Of a stretch of DNA of 64,000 nucleotides, positions 16,187 to 27,989 are shown piece by piece (the stretch's first letter is position 1; every line of letters begins with the position of its first letter). Position numbers and translations under genes: made by a program. The notes under the pieces are model-generated. The model ran no database searches, was not told the DNA's origin, and saw only the letters and a program-made list of their open reading frames with translations. The stretch is from Parus major. Lineage: Eukaryota > Chordata > Aves > Passeriformes > Paridae. The stretch is from NCBI RefSeq assembly GCF_001522545.3, contig NC_031796.1, positions 1,413,382 through 1,477,381 on the forward strand, given 5' to 3'.

Positions 16187-18650
16187 GTGTGGGGCAGTTC
16201 TGGGGTGCGCTGGGGGGTACTAATGTGTGCAGGGATGTGCGGGGGGTACTGGGGTGTGCAGGGGTGTGCAAAGGTGCCCTGCACAGCCGATCCCTGCCTC
16301 CATCCTGGCCGCGCCGCTCCCCGCGCCCCAGCAGTTCCCAGCCCCGGTGCCGGTGCCGCAGAGCCGGGGCGGGTGCAGAGCCAGCGCCTGGCCCGGCCGG
16401 CAGAGCGGGCGGAAAGGGGAGGAGAAGAGAGTGAGCAGGTGTGTAAGGTGAGCACACTCGTGTGCTCTCCTGCCGTGCGCAGTTCCGACGCGCACCCGAG
16501 GCTGTTCCGCACACAGGCTACGGGGATAGCCCCGCTGGCACCGGGCACTGCCTTGGCAGTCCTTGTGGACCCTGCTCTGCTCCCGCCCCGTGCCTGTTAC
16601 CGACCCCAGGTGCACAGCACAAGGGTCAGAGCCCGGCCGTGGCATTTGGGGACTGTGCAGGGCTCCTTCCCGAGTGATTCCCGCTGGGAACGCCCCCACA
16701 GCAGGTTCACCCCGAGCCCCTGGCCCTGAGGTGCCACCGAGCACTGCCCCAGCTCCAGCTGCAGCTGCACAGCTCCCCTGAGATGGGTCGGACCCTGTCA
16801 GTCCTGTGCAATGGGCCTCAGTTTTGTCAGCCCCATGAGCCAAGACCCTTTGGAATCTGCTGGCCCACAGCTGCCAGGAATATTTCCACTGGCCCAGTGA
16901 CGATGTGCCAGGGATGATGCCTGTGGAATTGGTCAGGGTGAGGGACACCGGGGGCACAGACCAGACCAGCAGTGCCCTGCATGGTCAGAGCCAGGGAGGC
17001 AGCTTTCTCCTGGGTCTGCTGAGACACTGGGACACTGCTGGGATGCTGGGACACAGGCAAGCCTATGTCCCCTGGGGGAGAGCAGTGCCGGGCTGTTCAG
17101 CCATCCCATGGGATGTCCAGGCTGGAGAACACGGGCCCCCACACCTGCAAGAGCCCAGTGCTGAGCACCCACCCAGCACCTCGACTGCGGGTGCTCCCCT
17201 CCACATCCACCCCGAGCGCCTGGCAGCCCCCGCGGTCCCCGTGAGTCATGGGATGCATTCCTGGGGCAGGAGGGGACATGTGCGCTGCAGGGACAGGTCT
17301 GTGCGTCATCCCCCCGCTCCCATGCCCGGGGCCGGGGCGGCCCAGCTCCAAGCTGAAACTTGTCTGACAATAATTACAGGGGAGATGAGGACTTCAGAGG
17401 ATTTACATTCCTTTTGGGCCACACCTGGGAAAGAACTTTCACCATCAGCCAGTTCCTGAGAAATAACTTTACAATTGCGTGGCCCAGCCACAGCCCTGCC
17501 CAGGGAGCCCAGGGGGACTGGGGGGCTCCTGCCAGCCCTATTTTGGCTTTGTCTCTCTGCAGAGAGCCCCAAACCCTCTCCTGCTGTCCCCAGAGCTCCC
17601 ACAGACCAGGGTGCTGGTGCCTTCTTTCCCTGTGCGGGGTCAGTACAGCTCAGTGCCCAGCATGGCCAGGGTCTGACCACCCTTCCCTGGGGTTGTGGTG
17701 ACTGGAAGCTGGGAGTGGGGGGGAATTGCACCAGCGTCCCCAAGAGATTGGAGCCACATGGGTGGCCAGTCAGACCCTTCAATTGGAGCCTTATCAGGCC
17801 CATCACCTCTGCTTTGGCCGGGGACAGTTCCCCAGTGACACCCAGGGCTTTGACCCAGAGTATTGTGAGGAATTGGGGGACTCGGGGATACATGAGACTC
17901 ACTGAGCTCCTTGGACACATTCTGTTCATCCCAGATGCTTAACGAGTTAGGAAAGACCTGAGAAACCCCTGCTCCTGAGCTTCTCCCTGTCGCTCATGAA
18001 CATGGAGAGACACAGGCTGGTTCCTGAACCAGCTTTGCCAGAGCTTCCTGCCTCCTCCAGCCACTGCTGTTTCCCACCCTGTGCTGGTGACCCCACTATG
18101 GGATCACTAGGAGGCTGGAGCTGCTGTCCTGCACTGGCCCTGGCCCAGCTGTGCTGCAGCTGCGTGCAGGGATGTGAGCCTTGACCACAGTGCAGGTCTG
18201 TGCCTGGTGCCGCTCCGTGGCTCGCCGGCAGCACCAGGGACACGGTGACTGCAGCCAGGCCAGTGTGGCACATGGTGCAGCACCAGCACTGCCTGCCAGC
18301 AGCTCCTTCACGTCCTGGGCCCGGGAGTCGGGCTCCATGCACAGGGTGTGAGTCCTACGGCCAGGGCAGCCCACACTGACACTGTGGCTCCTTGTCTGTG
18401 TCCCCTCTCCGTGTCCCTTGCACTGCTGATGGGGCACTGGGAGCCCTGTGGAGGTTGAGAGCATTGTATCTGCAGGGTCCCAGGGCTCTCACCTGCAGCC
18501 CAGCAAGGGGAAGAGGAGCCATTTCAGCCCCCAGCACATCCCAGGAGCTGCTGGGAACCAGCGGCGTCAGCAGAGCACCAAGTCCAAAGTGTTTTGCAAG
18601 CAGAAGGGCGCGGGCGATTTCTTTATTTGGTACCACGGCGGCGGGGCGGA
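16187..18650. other. Intergenic region, no gene seen
   Basis: GC-rich single-copy sequence. Open frames here are short, on both strands, without recognisable protein families or consistent splice structure. Confidence 0.45.
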
Positions 18651-18725
18651 ACACCTGGCTGGGGCACACCTGGCTGGGGCACACCTGGCTGGGGCACACC
18701 TGGCTGGGGCACACCTGGCTGCGGG
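18651..18725. repeat. 15-bp tandem repeat, five copies
   Basis: Unit ACACCTGGCTGGGGC is perfect four times from 18651; a fifth copy (18711-18725) has its last bases changed. Each unit carries a CACCTG E-box core. Confidence 0.96.
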
Positions 18726-20935
18726 CACCGCCTGGCAGCGCCCACGAGGGCGGCGGTGCTGACGCGGACATGGGAACGCGGGCAGGACCCGCCTCGCTAA
18801 TGACAGCCCAGCGCTGGGTGTGGGGACAAGCCACGGCAGGGACGCGGCCCTGGCAGCCAAAACACCGCCGGTGACACGGCTGCAGCTCAGCCCAGCACCC
18901 CCAGCCTGGGGGTCTCCTGCCCCTGTTCCCTGTGTCGTGTTTGTTTCCAGCGAGGTTTACAGGCTCTTGGGCAGGGAGGCTGTGGTGGGGAGTGTAATTC
19001 CTTCTCCTGGTTCAGGAGCGAAGGAAAGAGAAATGCAAGCCCGGTATGCCCTGGAGCAGGGGGACAGCTGGGGAGCCAGGCAGTTCCCACTTCTGATCTC
19101 AACTCTACACGGTTTGAGCCCCTGGCCCAGCCTGGCGAGAACCTGCTGTAGGGTTGAGAGGTTCAGGGCCAATATTAGCCCTGGCACTCCAATCCTGGGC
19201 TTCCCTGTGCCCCCAAAACCCACTTGATCTGCCAGCCCTTCCTGCCCCATGCCGGTTCAGCCACCGTGGCTCTGCCTCTGGCAGGACTGAGCCTGTGGCA
19301 CAAGCACAACAAAATCTGCAGCAGGCTGAAAGGCTCCATCTTGACCTGGTTTTCCCAGGAAGCTCCATGCCAGGGGGTGAGTGCAGTGGCTGCCGGGAAG
19401 GCCACAAACACGGCAGCTGAGCAGTGCTGGTACATGGAAATGCCTCTGCCTGGGGTCCCTGACATCTCATAACCAAAAGAAGGGGCTGTCACCGAGTGGT
19501 TTTACAGCTGCAGCTCCAAGGCAGTGCCTGCTGAGGTTTCCCTGTCCCCCTGCCAGGCTGGTACTTGCTGGTTACTGAGCTAAGGTGACCAGGCAGCTCT
19601 GGGATAAACACACTGCTCCTGCACCTTTGGGGGGCCAGGGGAGCCCCAGGAGTGTGAACAGGCACAGGGGCCTGGGCAGCTGCACAACACAGCAACAAAC
19701 ACGAGCTGTGGCTCTGAAGGACCTTGAGCACCCCAGGGGCTGATGTCCCCTCGAGTGTCCTCTGCCACTGCAACCCTTCCCAGGCCATCCTGTCCCAGTG
19801 CCTGTCTGGGCTTTGGGAACGGGGGCACTGGGACCCCAGAGCGTGGCCATCCCAGCCCCCTGCTCCCAGCTCCAACTCCCGACCTGGCAAGGGAGTGCCA
19901 CGGCCAAGTGTTTTGTAAGAGGCAAATCCCTGCCGTGCCAGCATCGTGCCGGGACGGGCAGCTGGGCCGGGCTGGCGCTGGCAGCACGCCGGGAGGAGCT
20001 CTGGCCCACGGCCAGTGTTTGGCCCTCGGGGGGTTGGTGTAGGCAGGGATGAGTGTGCCTGGCCGCGGGGCCGGGCTGCGGCTGGAGCTGCGTGGGGATG
20101 TGCTCACACCCCGCACAGGTTTTGCCTCGTAAGTGAAATATGAACTGGAGTGAGGAAGGTGCTGACCAAGGTGTTTGGCCTGACCTGCCCCTCTCTCTGC
20201 TCGAGTCAGCAGAGTGGGGACAGCTCTCAGTGCTCATCATTTCTGCTGCTGTTACCCCAAAAATTCCCTGCCCCTTACCACCAGATCAGCAAGAGGTGGA
20301 TTCAGCCTGGTGTGCATCCCCTGTCACACCAGGGCAGGATCAAATGCCTGAGCCAGGCCGGTTCCTCCCTTGGCTGGAGCTGGGGGGCACAGGGGGCAGT
20401 GCACTGATTCTCCAGAGGGGACAGGGGCTGCTCCTCTCACGGGCCTCAGAGCCCCTGGACGTGGAGAGCTGCTCAGAAAGGCTCATCCCCTCTGCCCTTG
20501 CTGTGGCATGACAGGATTCTGCTGGGATCCCTGTTGTGCCAGGCAGCATCGCAGCACGGGGTGGGTGTCAGGGCACCTGGAAGGGTCTCACTGTGCTTCC
20601 CAGCACATTCAGGTTATTCCCATTGCTGGGTGCCCACCATGGCAGGAAAGGGCCCAGATGAACCCATGTTGTGTCCAAAGACGTTGCCAGTGCTGGTGAT
20701 GGTGCTGATGAGCTGGCACATGCCAGGAGCCCAGCTCAGAAGGGCCCTGCCTGGCACACAAGATTCCAGTACAGGTTCATCTCAGGGTCTCTCCATGGCC
20801 CAAATTCTCTCCCTGGCATGGAGCAAGGAATTCCCTTCAGAATGGAGGGGAGCTGCCTGGCTCAGGCAGAGTGGAAGGGCAAGATGAAAGCAGAGGGCTG
20901 CAGGGCAGGACAGCTGCACTGCCCTGCCCAGATGG
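18726..20935. other. Intergenic region, no gene seen
   Basis: GC-rich sequence with many overlapping short open frames on both strands and no recognisable exon. Confidence 0.45.
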
Positions 20936-21095
20936 ATCATAGAATCATGGAGTCCCAGAAGGGTTTTGGTTGGAAGGGACCTTGAAGCTGATCCAGTTCC
21001 ACCCCCTGCCATGGGCAGGGACACCTTCCACTAGATGAGATTGCTATAAACCCCATTCAATCTGGGTTTGAGCACTTCCAGGGATGGAGCATTGA
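20936..21095 (-). mobile_element. CR1 non-LTR retrotransposon, 3' end fragment
   Basis: Begins with ATCATAGAATCATGG, the complement of the CR1 3'-terminal ATTCTATGATTC-type octamer repeat. It continues with TTGGAAGGGACCTTGAAG, CAGTTCCACCCCCTGCCATG and CAGGGACACCTTCCACTAGA, hallmark words of avian CR1 tails. Because the terminal repeat is on the left, the element lies on the minus strand. It is strongly 5'-truncated and carries no coding sequence. Confidence 0.92.
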
Positions 21096-24000
21096 GACTG
21101 GGTGGAGCAGGGCTGGAGCCATGCAGGGCAGCAGTGGGAGATGAGTTATGTCCCTTGCTGCTCCTTGGCTGTGCTGGCCATCCCAGCTGTGCTGCAGCGA
21201 GGGAGCTGTGGGAGCTGAGCCTGGTACCTTCGCCCCTTTCTGTGGCACTGGAGCAATTCTGTGTCCTATGGCCCAGGAGTGACAAACTACAGCAAAGCAG
21301 GACGTGTCTGGCAGGCGCAGCTTCACAGGCATGTGTAAACAGGCTGTGTGGGGCTGAGGCAGAGCTGCAGGGATGGTCCCTGCTCCCAGCACAGCCCAAT
21401 GCCGAGGCTCTGAGTCAGCCCCGCGCCGGCTGTGCCTGGTGCCGACAGCTCCTGAATCCATCAGGAGACAGAATGAAAATCATATCATGGCTATGCCTGT
21501 CCCTCTCCCAGATGCTTAAGCGGCCCTCAATGCCTGGTTTGGACCCTTCCACTGCAGAAAACCCTCCGGATCTGCTGCCTGTCACTAGGCAGGGGCCAGC
21601 TCTTCCTGGGGCTCCCAGCAGTTCTGAGGGTGTCTGATGGAGAGCAGAGTCGCTGCCCTGAGCTGCTCCCACCCCTTCCTGGTCTTTGTGATCCCTATTC
21701 CCGTGTCAGGTTTGCTCCAGGCTGATGCCAAGGCCCCAGCTGAGGGCTGGGGGTTTTGGACCCCAGTGACTGCCACAAGGGGGATTTTATTCAATACATT
21801 CCCTGCGATGTGAGCACGGAGTGATGTCTGCACGGGGCATCCACCTTGGCCAGGGGAATCCCCATGGGGAGAGGAGACAGCCCATGGGAATAACCCAGGA
21901 ACTGGCCAGGGCTGCAGTGGGGGGCACAGCATCCCTTCTCTGCAGGAAGACATCTCCAAGATCCTGGAGAGCCCTCCCTGAGAGAACTCCCCAGCACCGG
22001 CCTGGAGGGACAGAGCACAGGGGCCGGCAGGAGCGGCTGTGCGGGCTAAGCCAGGTCCCTGCCCACTCACCTGCCCCAGGTCTGCTCCTGCTTACCTGCA
22101 GCAGCAGCACGGGCAGGCTCAGCCTGTGCTTGGAGCTCTCCTGGCACCTCGCGGAGAGCAGCGGTGTCACAGGAGGGAGGGTGGGGGCCCTGCCAGGGGA
22201 AGCGGGAGCTGAGCAGTGGGAGGGAGGGTGAATAAATAGCCTTAAACGCAGTGATTGTAACGCAGCCGGGGCCACGTCGGTCACTGGAGGTCACTGGGTT
22301 GACAGGAATCAGGATGTGCCCACGGCCTGCCCTTGCTGTCCCGCAGTGCGAGGAGCCCTCTGAATGTGTCACACCATGTCCAGTGCCTCCATCCCGAGCG
22401 GGGACCACAGCGAGCATCCCGCAGGTCCCGACTGCAGGCGGGCAGCGGCCAGTTCATACAACACCCCGGGGTCTGCAAATCTGGGATGTGAATGCCAGGA
22501 ATAGTTGTGTAAAGGGAATGTAAAACTTGATCAGGGAATCCCTGCACTGCCTCTGGCCCCGTGACAGCCGTGCTCACCCTGCTGCTCTTTCCAGGAGCAG
22601 GTTAATCACCAGGGCTGACGCCTGTCAGTGCTGCCCGCACTGATTAATGGGATCAAATATCCATCAAACATCCAGCTCATCCTGAATCCCCGTCCGTGCC
22701 GTCACACAGAGGCTGCAGGAAGGATGTTGGAGGAGAAAAGCTGGTTTCTAGGAATGTCCCAGCCCGGAGGGCATTGCTGAGCTGCGGGAGAAGCAGTAAG
22801 GCCGAATGCCAGGATGATTCCTTCCATTCTGCTGCACTTCCCAGGTGGACTGGGGGTGGCACCAAGATGCCCCCACCTCAGAGCACAGGTAAAATGGCCT
22901 TGCAGGACCCAACAAGGAGAGAGACCTGCAGTAAGCACAGGCCAAGAGCCCCCAGGAGCCCCAGGGCCGCTGCTGCAGGACCCCCACACAGTCTTGAGCT
23001 GCATCACACCGGCTCCCCGGGTCTGTTGTCTGCACACACACACGGGAGCGTTTCCCCGTGAGATCCCCGGGACTGACAGGGGCACTCCTCCGGGTAGAGC
23101 CTGTCCCCAGCACCAGCCCGTTTCCTTGTCGCAGGGCCGCTAGTGCCACTCGCCAAGGAGTGCAGTGGTCCCCAGGAGCAGCCCCAGATGTGACTACGAT
23201 GCCTTCCAGTGAGCAGTGACAGCACAGGTGACACAGGCGGCTCTGGGCTCCCTCTGCTCCTGCTGCCCCTGAACAGTCTCTGCCAGCTCCCCTGGCACGG
23301 CCAGGGCCCCACGGAGCCCCCACATAGCCCAGGGGACAGACTGGATCATCTGCCAGGCGCTGGGAACCAGGAGACGGCAGCAGCTCGGAGCTGCCTGCCG
23401 AGATGCTGCTGCAGGAGACCAGCATTGCCACCTCGTGGGGAGCCGGGAGCGGAACCTCCTCGGGCAGGACAGGTCGGGACCAGCACCCAAAGACGGGCAG
23501 AGGGGAGGAGGGTGCAGGGGCTCAGTAGCCAAAGTCACCCATGACTGCAGGTGCCAGCTCTGAATCCTGTCCACAGCAAATATCGGATGTTAACACTCTC
23601 ACCAGTGATGGGTTTAACTCTGGTGTCTGACACACACTCGCCTCTTCTGGTGTTGGACCAGAGGCTCTGGGGGCCCAGTGGTGAGGACACAACCAGGATG
23701 TGTCATGTGGACTGTGCAGATCAGAAGTGACACTGATAAATCGACTCTCTGGGGGATCCTGGCTCAGCAGCAGGGCCAGTCTGCCCAGAGCTCACATCAG
23801 ACTGAAGTTACAATGGCTCTGCTCGAGTGCTTGGTGTTGAATATGAATAGCAGCCCTTTGGCTGCAGTGAGAACTTGGAAATGCCTCCAGCAGAAAGATG
23901 GGAGTGCAAACCTCTAATTGCTTCTCCTGTCTGGCTACTCCACCATGTGGCTGCTAGAGATGGCTCCTTCTCTGGGAAAGGAGGAAGATCTGATCAGAAA

Positions 24001-25690
24001 AAGAGGAGAGAGAAGAACCACCTGCTTGTTCATGGTGGTCATGGAGCAAATTGATATTCTAATGAAAATTTCAGCCAGTTCTCCAGCTGATCCATCACAC
24101 ACAAAAGAGACAGATGCTTCAGAAACACCACAAATACAGCAACGCAAACAATTCCCTCTGCCTGGTGCAAGAGAAATCATTTGCCTTTATCTTAAATAAA
24201 ACCCCCAAGAATGATGCAACATCCGACCCATGCGGCGTCTGCCAGAGCCGCAGATGGCAGCACACCCAGCTGCCAATAACCTGTCAAACCCACGTCGTGC
24301 CTCAGAGATGGCTCTGAAGCAGGGCAGGAACACCTACACAGGGAGCTGGGGCTGCAGGGGATCCAAATGGAGCTGAGGAGCTCCAGATCCAGGATCCTCA
24401 GCCCAGCAGGCCCAGGCCTCCCCAGGACGATGTTCCCACTCCATGTGCAGCTCTGACCCGCTCCCAGAGGGGAGCTCACGCTCTGTTTACATCTACGTGG
24501 CTTTTGACCCCATTAATTGTCAGAGATTTACTGTTCTTCCTATCTGGAGTCTCAGGGTATTTTTAGCACCTGTACCATGTCTCAGAGCGGGATGTGATGT
24601 TCCCATGCCAGCAGCCCCCGTGCTGGCTGAGCCACAGCAGGGAGACACCTGCCAGTTTGAGGGGTTTATCCACAGCAGCACCGGGAATGCCGTGGAATGT
24701 CTGTGTTTAGCAGTTCAGTCCTAACACTGCAAGCAGGCTCCAGGCCCTAAAATTAGGACTCAAGAACAGGATTAAACCTGAGATCACCAATTCCCACCGA
24801 CCCTGGTCTGGGCCCCTTTGGGCTCGCTGCCCTCCACCTTTGTGTCTCATTACGAAAGGGCAGGGACTGCCCCTTCCCAAGCACCATGACCGGGGTTACT
24901 GGGATGTGCTGACCCAGCCAGGCCTTTGGGAACCCCCAGGAGCCAGGATGGGATGTGCCAGTGCTCAGGACAGCAAAAGGAACTGAGCTCACTCTGCACA
25001 GGCTGAGGTTTGCCAAGGCCTGCCAGACTGAGCTGAGGTGCAGTAGGTGCCAGGGGATCCATTTCAGTCGTTTAAAGAGAAAACCCTTCCTTTTCTATCA
25101 GATTCTGGTGACACCTTCAGCATTTCCCTTCGGCAGCACAGCCCCAGAACTGTGTGTCCTCTGAGCATCTCCCTGCCAGAACCCTCCTCTCTGTCAGCAC
25201 TTAGCTCCCTGCAGGTGCAGTGTCACCGTGGGGACAGCCAGTGACAAACCCCGGTAACAAACCCACATCCACAGGTGAGCTCTGAGCGTTCCCAGGCTGC
25301 GGCTGCACCAGGACAGGACCCAAGGTCTCTCCATGCCTGGAGCACTGCGGTCACAGGGTGGTGACCAGGCTGTGCCAGGCTCAGCAAGGCCAGCCCGGGC
25401 AGGCTGGGCACAGCGCTGTCACCCCCGGCTGGGGCACGGGATCGCTGCGTGCTCCTGACACTGGGACATGAATCACTGGACAGGCAGGACCCGGGGCCTC
25501 TCCACACGTGCAGAAAACACCTGCAGAGCCCACGGGAGCCCCACACAGCTCCGGGCAGGCCTGGGCAGCCGGATGGATGTGACAGACACAGGGCTGGGAA
25601 TGGACAAACTGCTCTGGGCTGCTCCTGCAGCCATCCAGAGTGATGGGCACCATGGCTGGACCATGTGTAGCCATGAGGGCCAGGGAAGGG
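21096..25690. other. Intergenic region, no gene seen
   Basis: No recognisable exon. A 93-codon plus-strand frame at 23918-24199 ends beside an AATAAA at about 24195, but its product resembles no family I know and lacks splice or promoter support. Confidence 0.45.
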
Positions 25691-26060
25691 GATCAGTCTT
25701 TTGAGGGTCCCAAGGGGATTTCAGAAGAGTGAAGGAGGGGTTGGGACATTTTGGGACTCCCAGAGAAGTTCGGGGTTCCCAAAGAGGTTTTATGGGGACA
25801 TAATAAGGGTGTTTTGGGAGGGTTGGAGGGTCCCAAGAAAATTTGCGAGGGCTGGAGGGGATTTGGGGCCCCCGTGAAGGTTTCGGGGAGTGCCGTGCTC
25901 TTTGGAGGGGAATCCCAAAGGGACCTGGAGGTGTTTGAGTGGTCCCGGGGAGCATTCTGTGCTTCATGGGGGTGTTTTGTGGGTCTCGGGGAGGAGGTTA
26001 GGTGTCCCAGAGGGATTTTTGAGGTCCCGGGAGTATTTTGGGGCCCGGGGGGGGTCTCGG
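25690..26060. repeat. Degenerate TTTTGGGG / GGTCCC avian-type minisatellite
   Basis: Recurrent words such as TTTTGGGA, TTTTGGGG, GGTCCCAA, GGGGTTCCCAAAG and AGGTCCCGGGAG occur at irregular 25-45 base spacing up to the edge of the EIF1 CpG-rich promoter. No coding potential is evident. Confidence 0.7.
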
Positions 26061-26119
26061 GAGTGGCGGAGGCGACCCCGAGTGGGGCCGGGGGTCCCGG
26101 GGGTCCCGGCCCCGGCCCA

Positions 26120-26330
26120 GGCCCCGCACTGCGCACGCGCCGCCCCGCGCGCTGCCGGGCCCCCCTGCCGCGCATGCGCCCCGCTCCCCCCGCGCCAGCC
26201 GGGGCGCGGCCGCGTTCGCTCGATGCGTCCTGACGCCCCCGCGTGACAGCCAATCATCGCTCTCGTTCGCCGTGCGTGATGGCGTCACGTAGGGGCGGTA
26301 TATAAGCGGTCGGCGGCAGTCCCGCCCCCC
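26120..26330 (+). promoter_or_regulatory. EIF1 promoter: NRF1-like sites, CCAAT box, TATA box
   Basis: A palindromic NRF1-type GCGCATGCGC lies at 26170-26179, with a related TGCGCACGCGCC near 26130. A CCAAT box is at 26250-26254, a CRE-like GGCGTCACG near 26281, and a TATATAA box at 26299-26305, giving a start near 26330. The region is a CpG-dense island. A TATA box with housekeeping GC elements suits a very highly expressed translation factor. Confidence 0.85.
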
Positions 26331-26447
26331 TGACAGCGCCTCGAGCCGCCGCCGCGAGAGCATCCTCCGCCCAGAGCCGCTCCCGCCGCCAGAGCCGCCC
26401 CCGTCGCCGCCGCCGCCGCCTCCGCCGAGGGAAGGGAAGCGTATCGT

Positions 26448-27313
26448 ATGTCCGCTATCCAGAACCTCCAGCCCTTCGGTGAGGCCCTTTGTGCGGTGGG
26501 GCCGGGGGAGCGCGCGGGCCCCGCCCCGGCCCCGCCCCGTGGCGCAGTTGCTATTCCGGGCCCGGTTGCGTCAGCCGCGGGGGGGGCGGGGCGGGGCCAA
26601 GGCCTGACGGGCGGGCGCGGCGGCCAATGGGGTGGGGGCAGGGGCGGGATCTACCGATAACGGGCAGGCGCGCGGGGGCGGGGCCGGGGTGTGACGGGCG
26701 GGCGCGGCGGCCAATGGGGCGTGTCCTCCGCGTGATGGGCGGGCGCGGGGGCCAATGGCGCGGGGGCGGGGCGGGGCCTGACGGCGCTCCCCGCAGACCC
26801 CTTTGCGGATGCAAGTAAGGGTGATGACCTGCTCCCGGCCGGCACTGAGGACTACATCCATATAAGGATCCAGCAGCGCAACGGCAGGAAGACCCTCACC
26901 ACAGTCCAGGGCATCGCGGATGACTACGATAAAAAGAAACTGGTGAAGGCCTTCAAGAAGGTAAGTCTTCTCGGCTCGGGGGGCAACGGCCACGCCCGGC
27001 AGGGATGTTTGTGTGGTGCTAAGGGAAGTTTTGTGTCTTTGCTGCAGAAATTTGCCTGCAATGGTACTGTAATTGAGCACCCCGAGTATGGAGAAGTGAT
27101 TCAGTTGCAGGGTGACCAGCGCAAGAACATCTGCCAGTTCCTCGTGGAGGTAGGACACCTTCAGCCTGCTGAGATAAACACGAGTTTGTTAAATGCACAC
27201 AGGTCTCTGGGGGTGGGCAGCGTTTGGAGGCATCGCCCCATGCTGTGAACACCTTTTCTGTCTTGCAGATTGGACTGGCTAAAGACGACCAGCTGAAAGT
27301 CCACGGGTTTTAA
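26448..27313 (+). CDS. EIF1: Eukaryotic translation initiation factor 1 (eIF1)
   Basis: Small 40S-binding factor of the 43S preinitiation complex. It sits near the P site, keeps the scanning complex open, and enforces AUG selection in good context. Four exons, 26448-26478, 26797-26960, 27048-27149 and 27269-27313, give 113 aa, the same length as the human protein. The N-terminal MSAIQNLQPF is followed by the SUI1 fold: RIQQRNGRKTLTTVQGI, DDYDKKKLVKAFKKKF, CNGTVIEHPEYGEVIQLQGD, and the C-terminal VHGF. The protein is nearly identical to human eIF1 as I know it. All introns are GT-AG and short. The start codon has a weak context, C at -3 and T at +4, which in this gene is a known feedback device. 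The 5' UTR contains a CCG run at about 26403-26427. Confidence 0.98.
26600..26762 (+). repeat. Intronic array of CCAAT plus GC-box units in EIF1 intron 1
   Basis: A unit of about 27 bp, TGACGGGCGGGCGCGGCGGCC followed by AATGGGG, occurs at about 26604, 26693 and, with changes, 26734. It places CCAAT cores at 26624-26628, 26711-26715 and 26752-26756, all on the plus strand, within the first intron just downstream of the start site. Confidence 0.8.
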
Positions 27314-27464
27314 GTGCCTGTGGGCCACTGGAGCTTTATGCAAGAAGATATCCTTACCATGAAATTCCCACCTCTCCCTTGTCATAAGTTTAAAACCAGC
27401 CGGTTTGTGTAATGTAACGATCTTGGGTCCACTGTTGAGTCTGGACTGTTGTAATTGGTGATGT

Positions 27465-27470
27465 AATAAA
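27465..27470 (+). terminator. Proximal poly(A) signal of EIF1
   Basis: AATAAA 152 bases after the stop codon, followed by a TGTC/GT-rich stretch. It gives a short 3' UTR mRNA. Confidence 0.8.
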
Positions 27471-27978
27471 CTGACACGAGCCCATGCTATCTCGTCTGGC
27501 TGTCCCTCATTTCCCAGAGGTAGCGCGGGCAGCGGCACCATCCAGCCTGAAGCCAAAAGTTCCAGCTGTTCCCAGCTAAGCCCAGGGACTCTGCCTGTCC
27601 TGATGGCTCCTCAGTCCAGCTGCGCTTCCATCCTGACAGAGGGGATTCGTGTCCTGCCTGGTGCGAGGCCCCTGGCTCCGGGACATCCCTCTGGGCTGTG
27701 CTGGCTCCCAGAGGCAGTGGGATGTGGGGAGGCCTGGCTCAGAAGGAGTGACAGAAGAGTGACCTGGAGGTTGGATGGCTGCAGTTCAGGTGCTGGTACC
27801 TGCGAGCCCTGAGGTACCAGGCACTGGAGGAACTGGCCCATGGGTTAAACTTGTGACAAGGGCTCGATGTTGGACTAACATGAGCATCCCTGGAGCTGGC
27901 ACTGCCTCACACCCAGTGCAGTAACATGGCTTTGGTTTCAATTCTAATGTTTTACTGTAATGTATTTAAAGTTATTTA

Positions 27979-27984
27979 AATAAA
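27979..27984 (+). terminator. Probable distal poly(A) signal of EIF1
   Basis: AATAAA within an AT-rich TATTTAAAGTTATTTAAATA context, 670 bases after the stop codon. The AT-rich context differs from the GC-rich flanks, as expected of a transcribed 3' UTR end. This would be alternative polyadenylation, which needs RNA support. Confidence 0.6.
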
Positions 27985-27989
27985 ACTGG

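Noticed and set aside
15463..16729. Long open frames rich in RGR/NGNGDGD on both strands
   Set aside because: They are translations of the GGGAAC/GGGGAC satellite and of N bases, not proteins.
23918..24199. 93-codon plus-strand frame ending at an AATAAA
   Set aside because: No known similarity, no promoter, and no splice partners. The coincidence with AATAAA is weak evidence for a gene.
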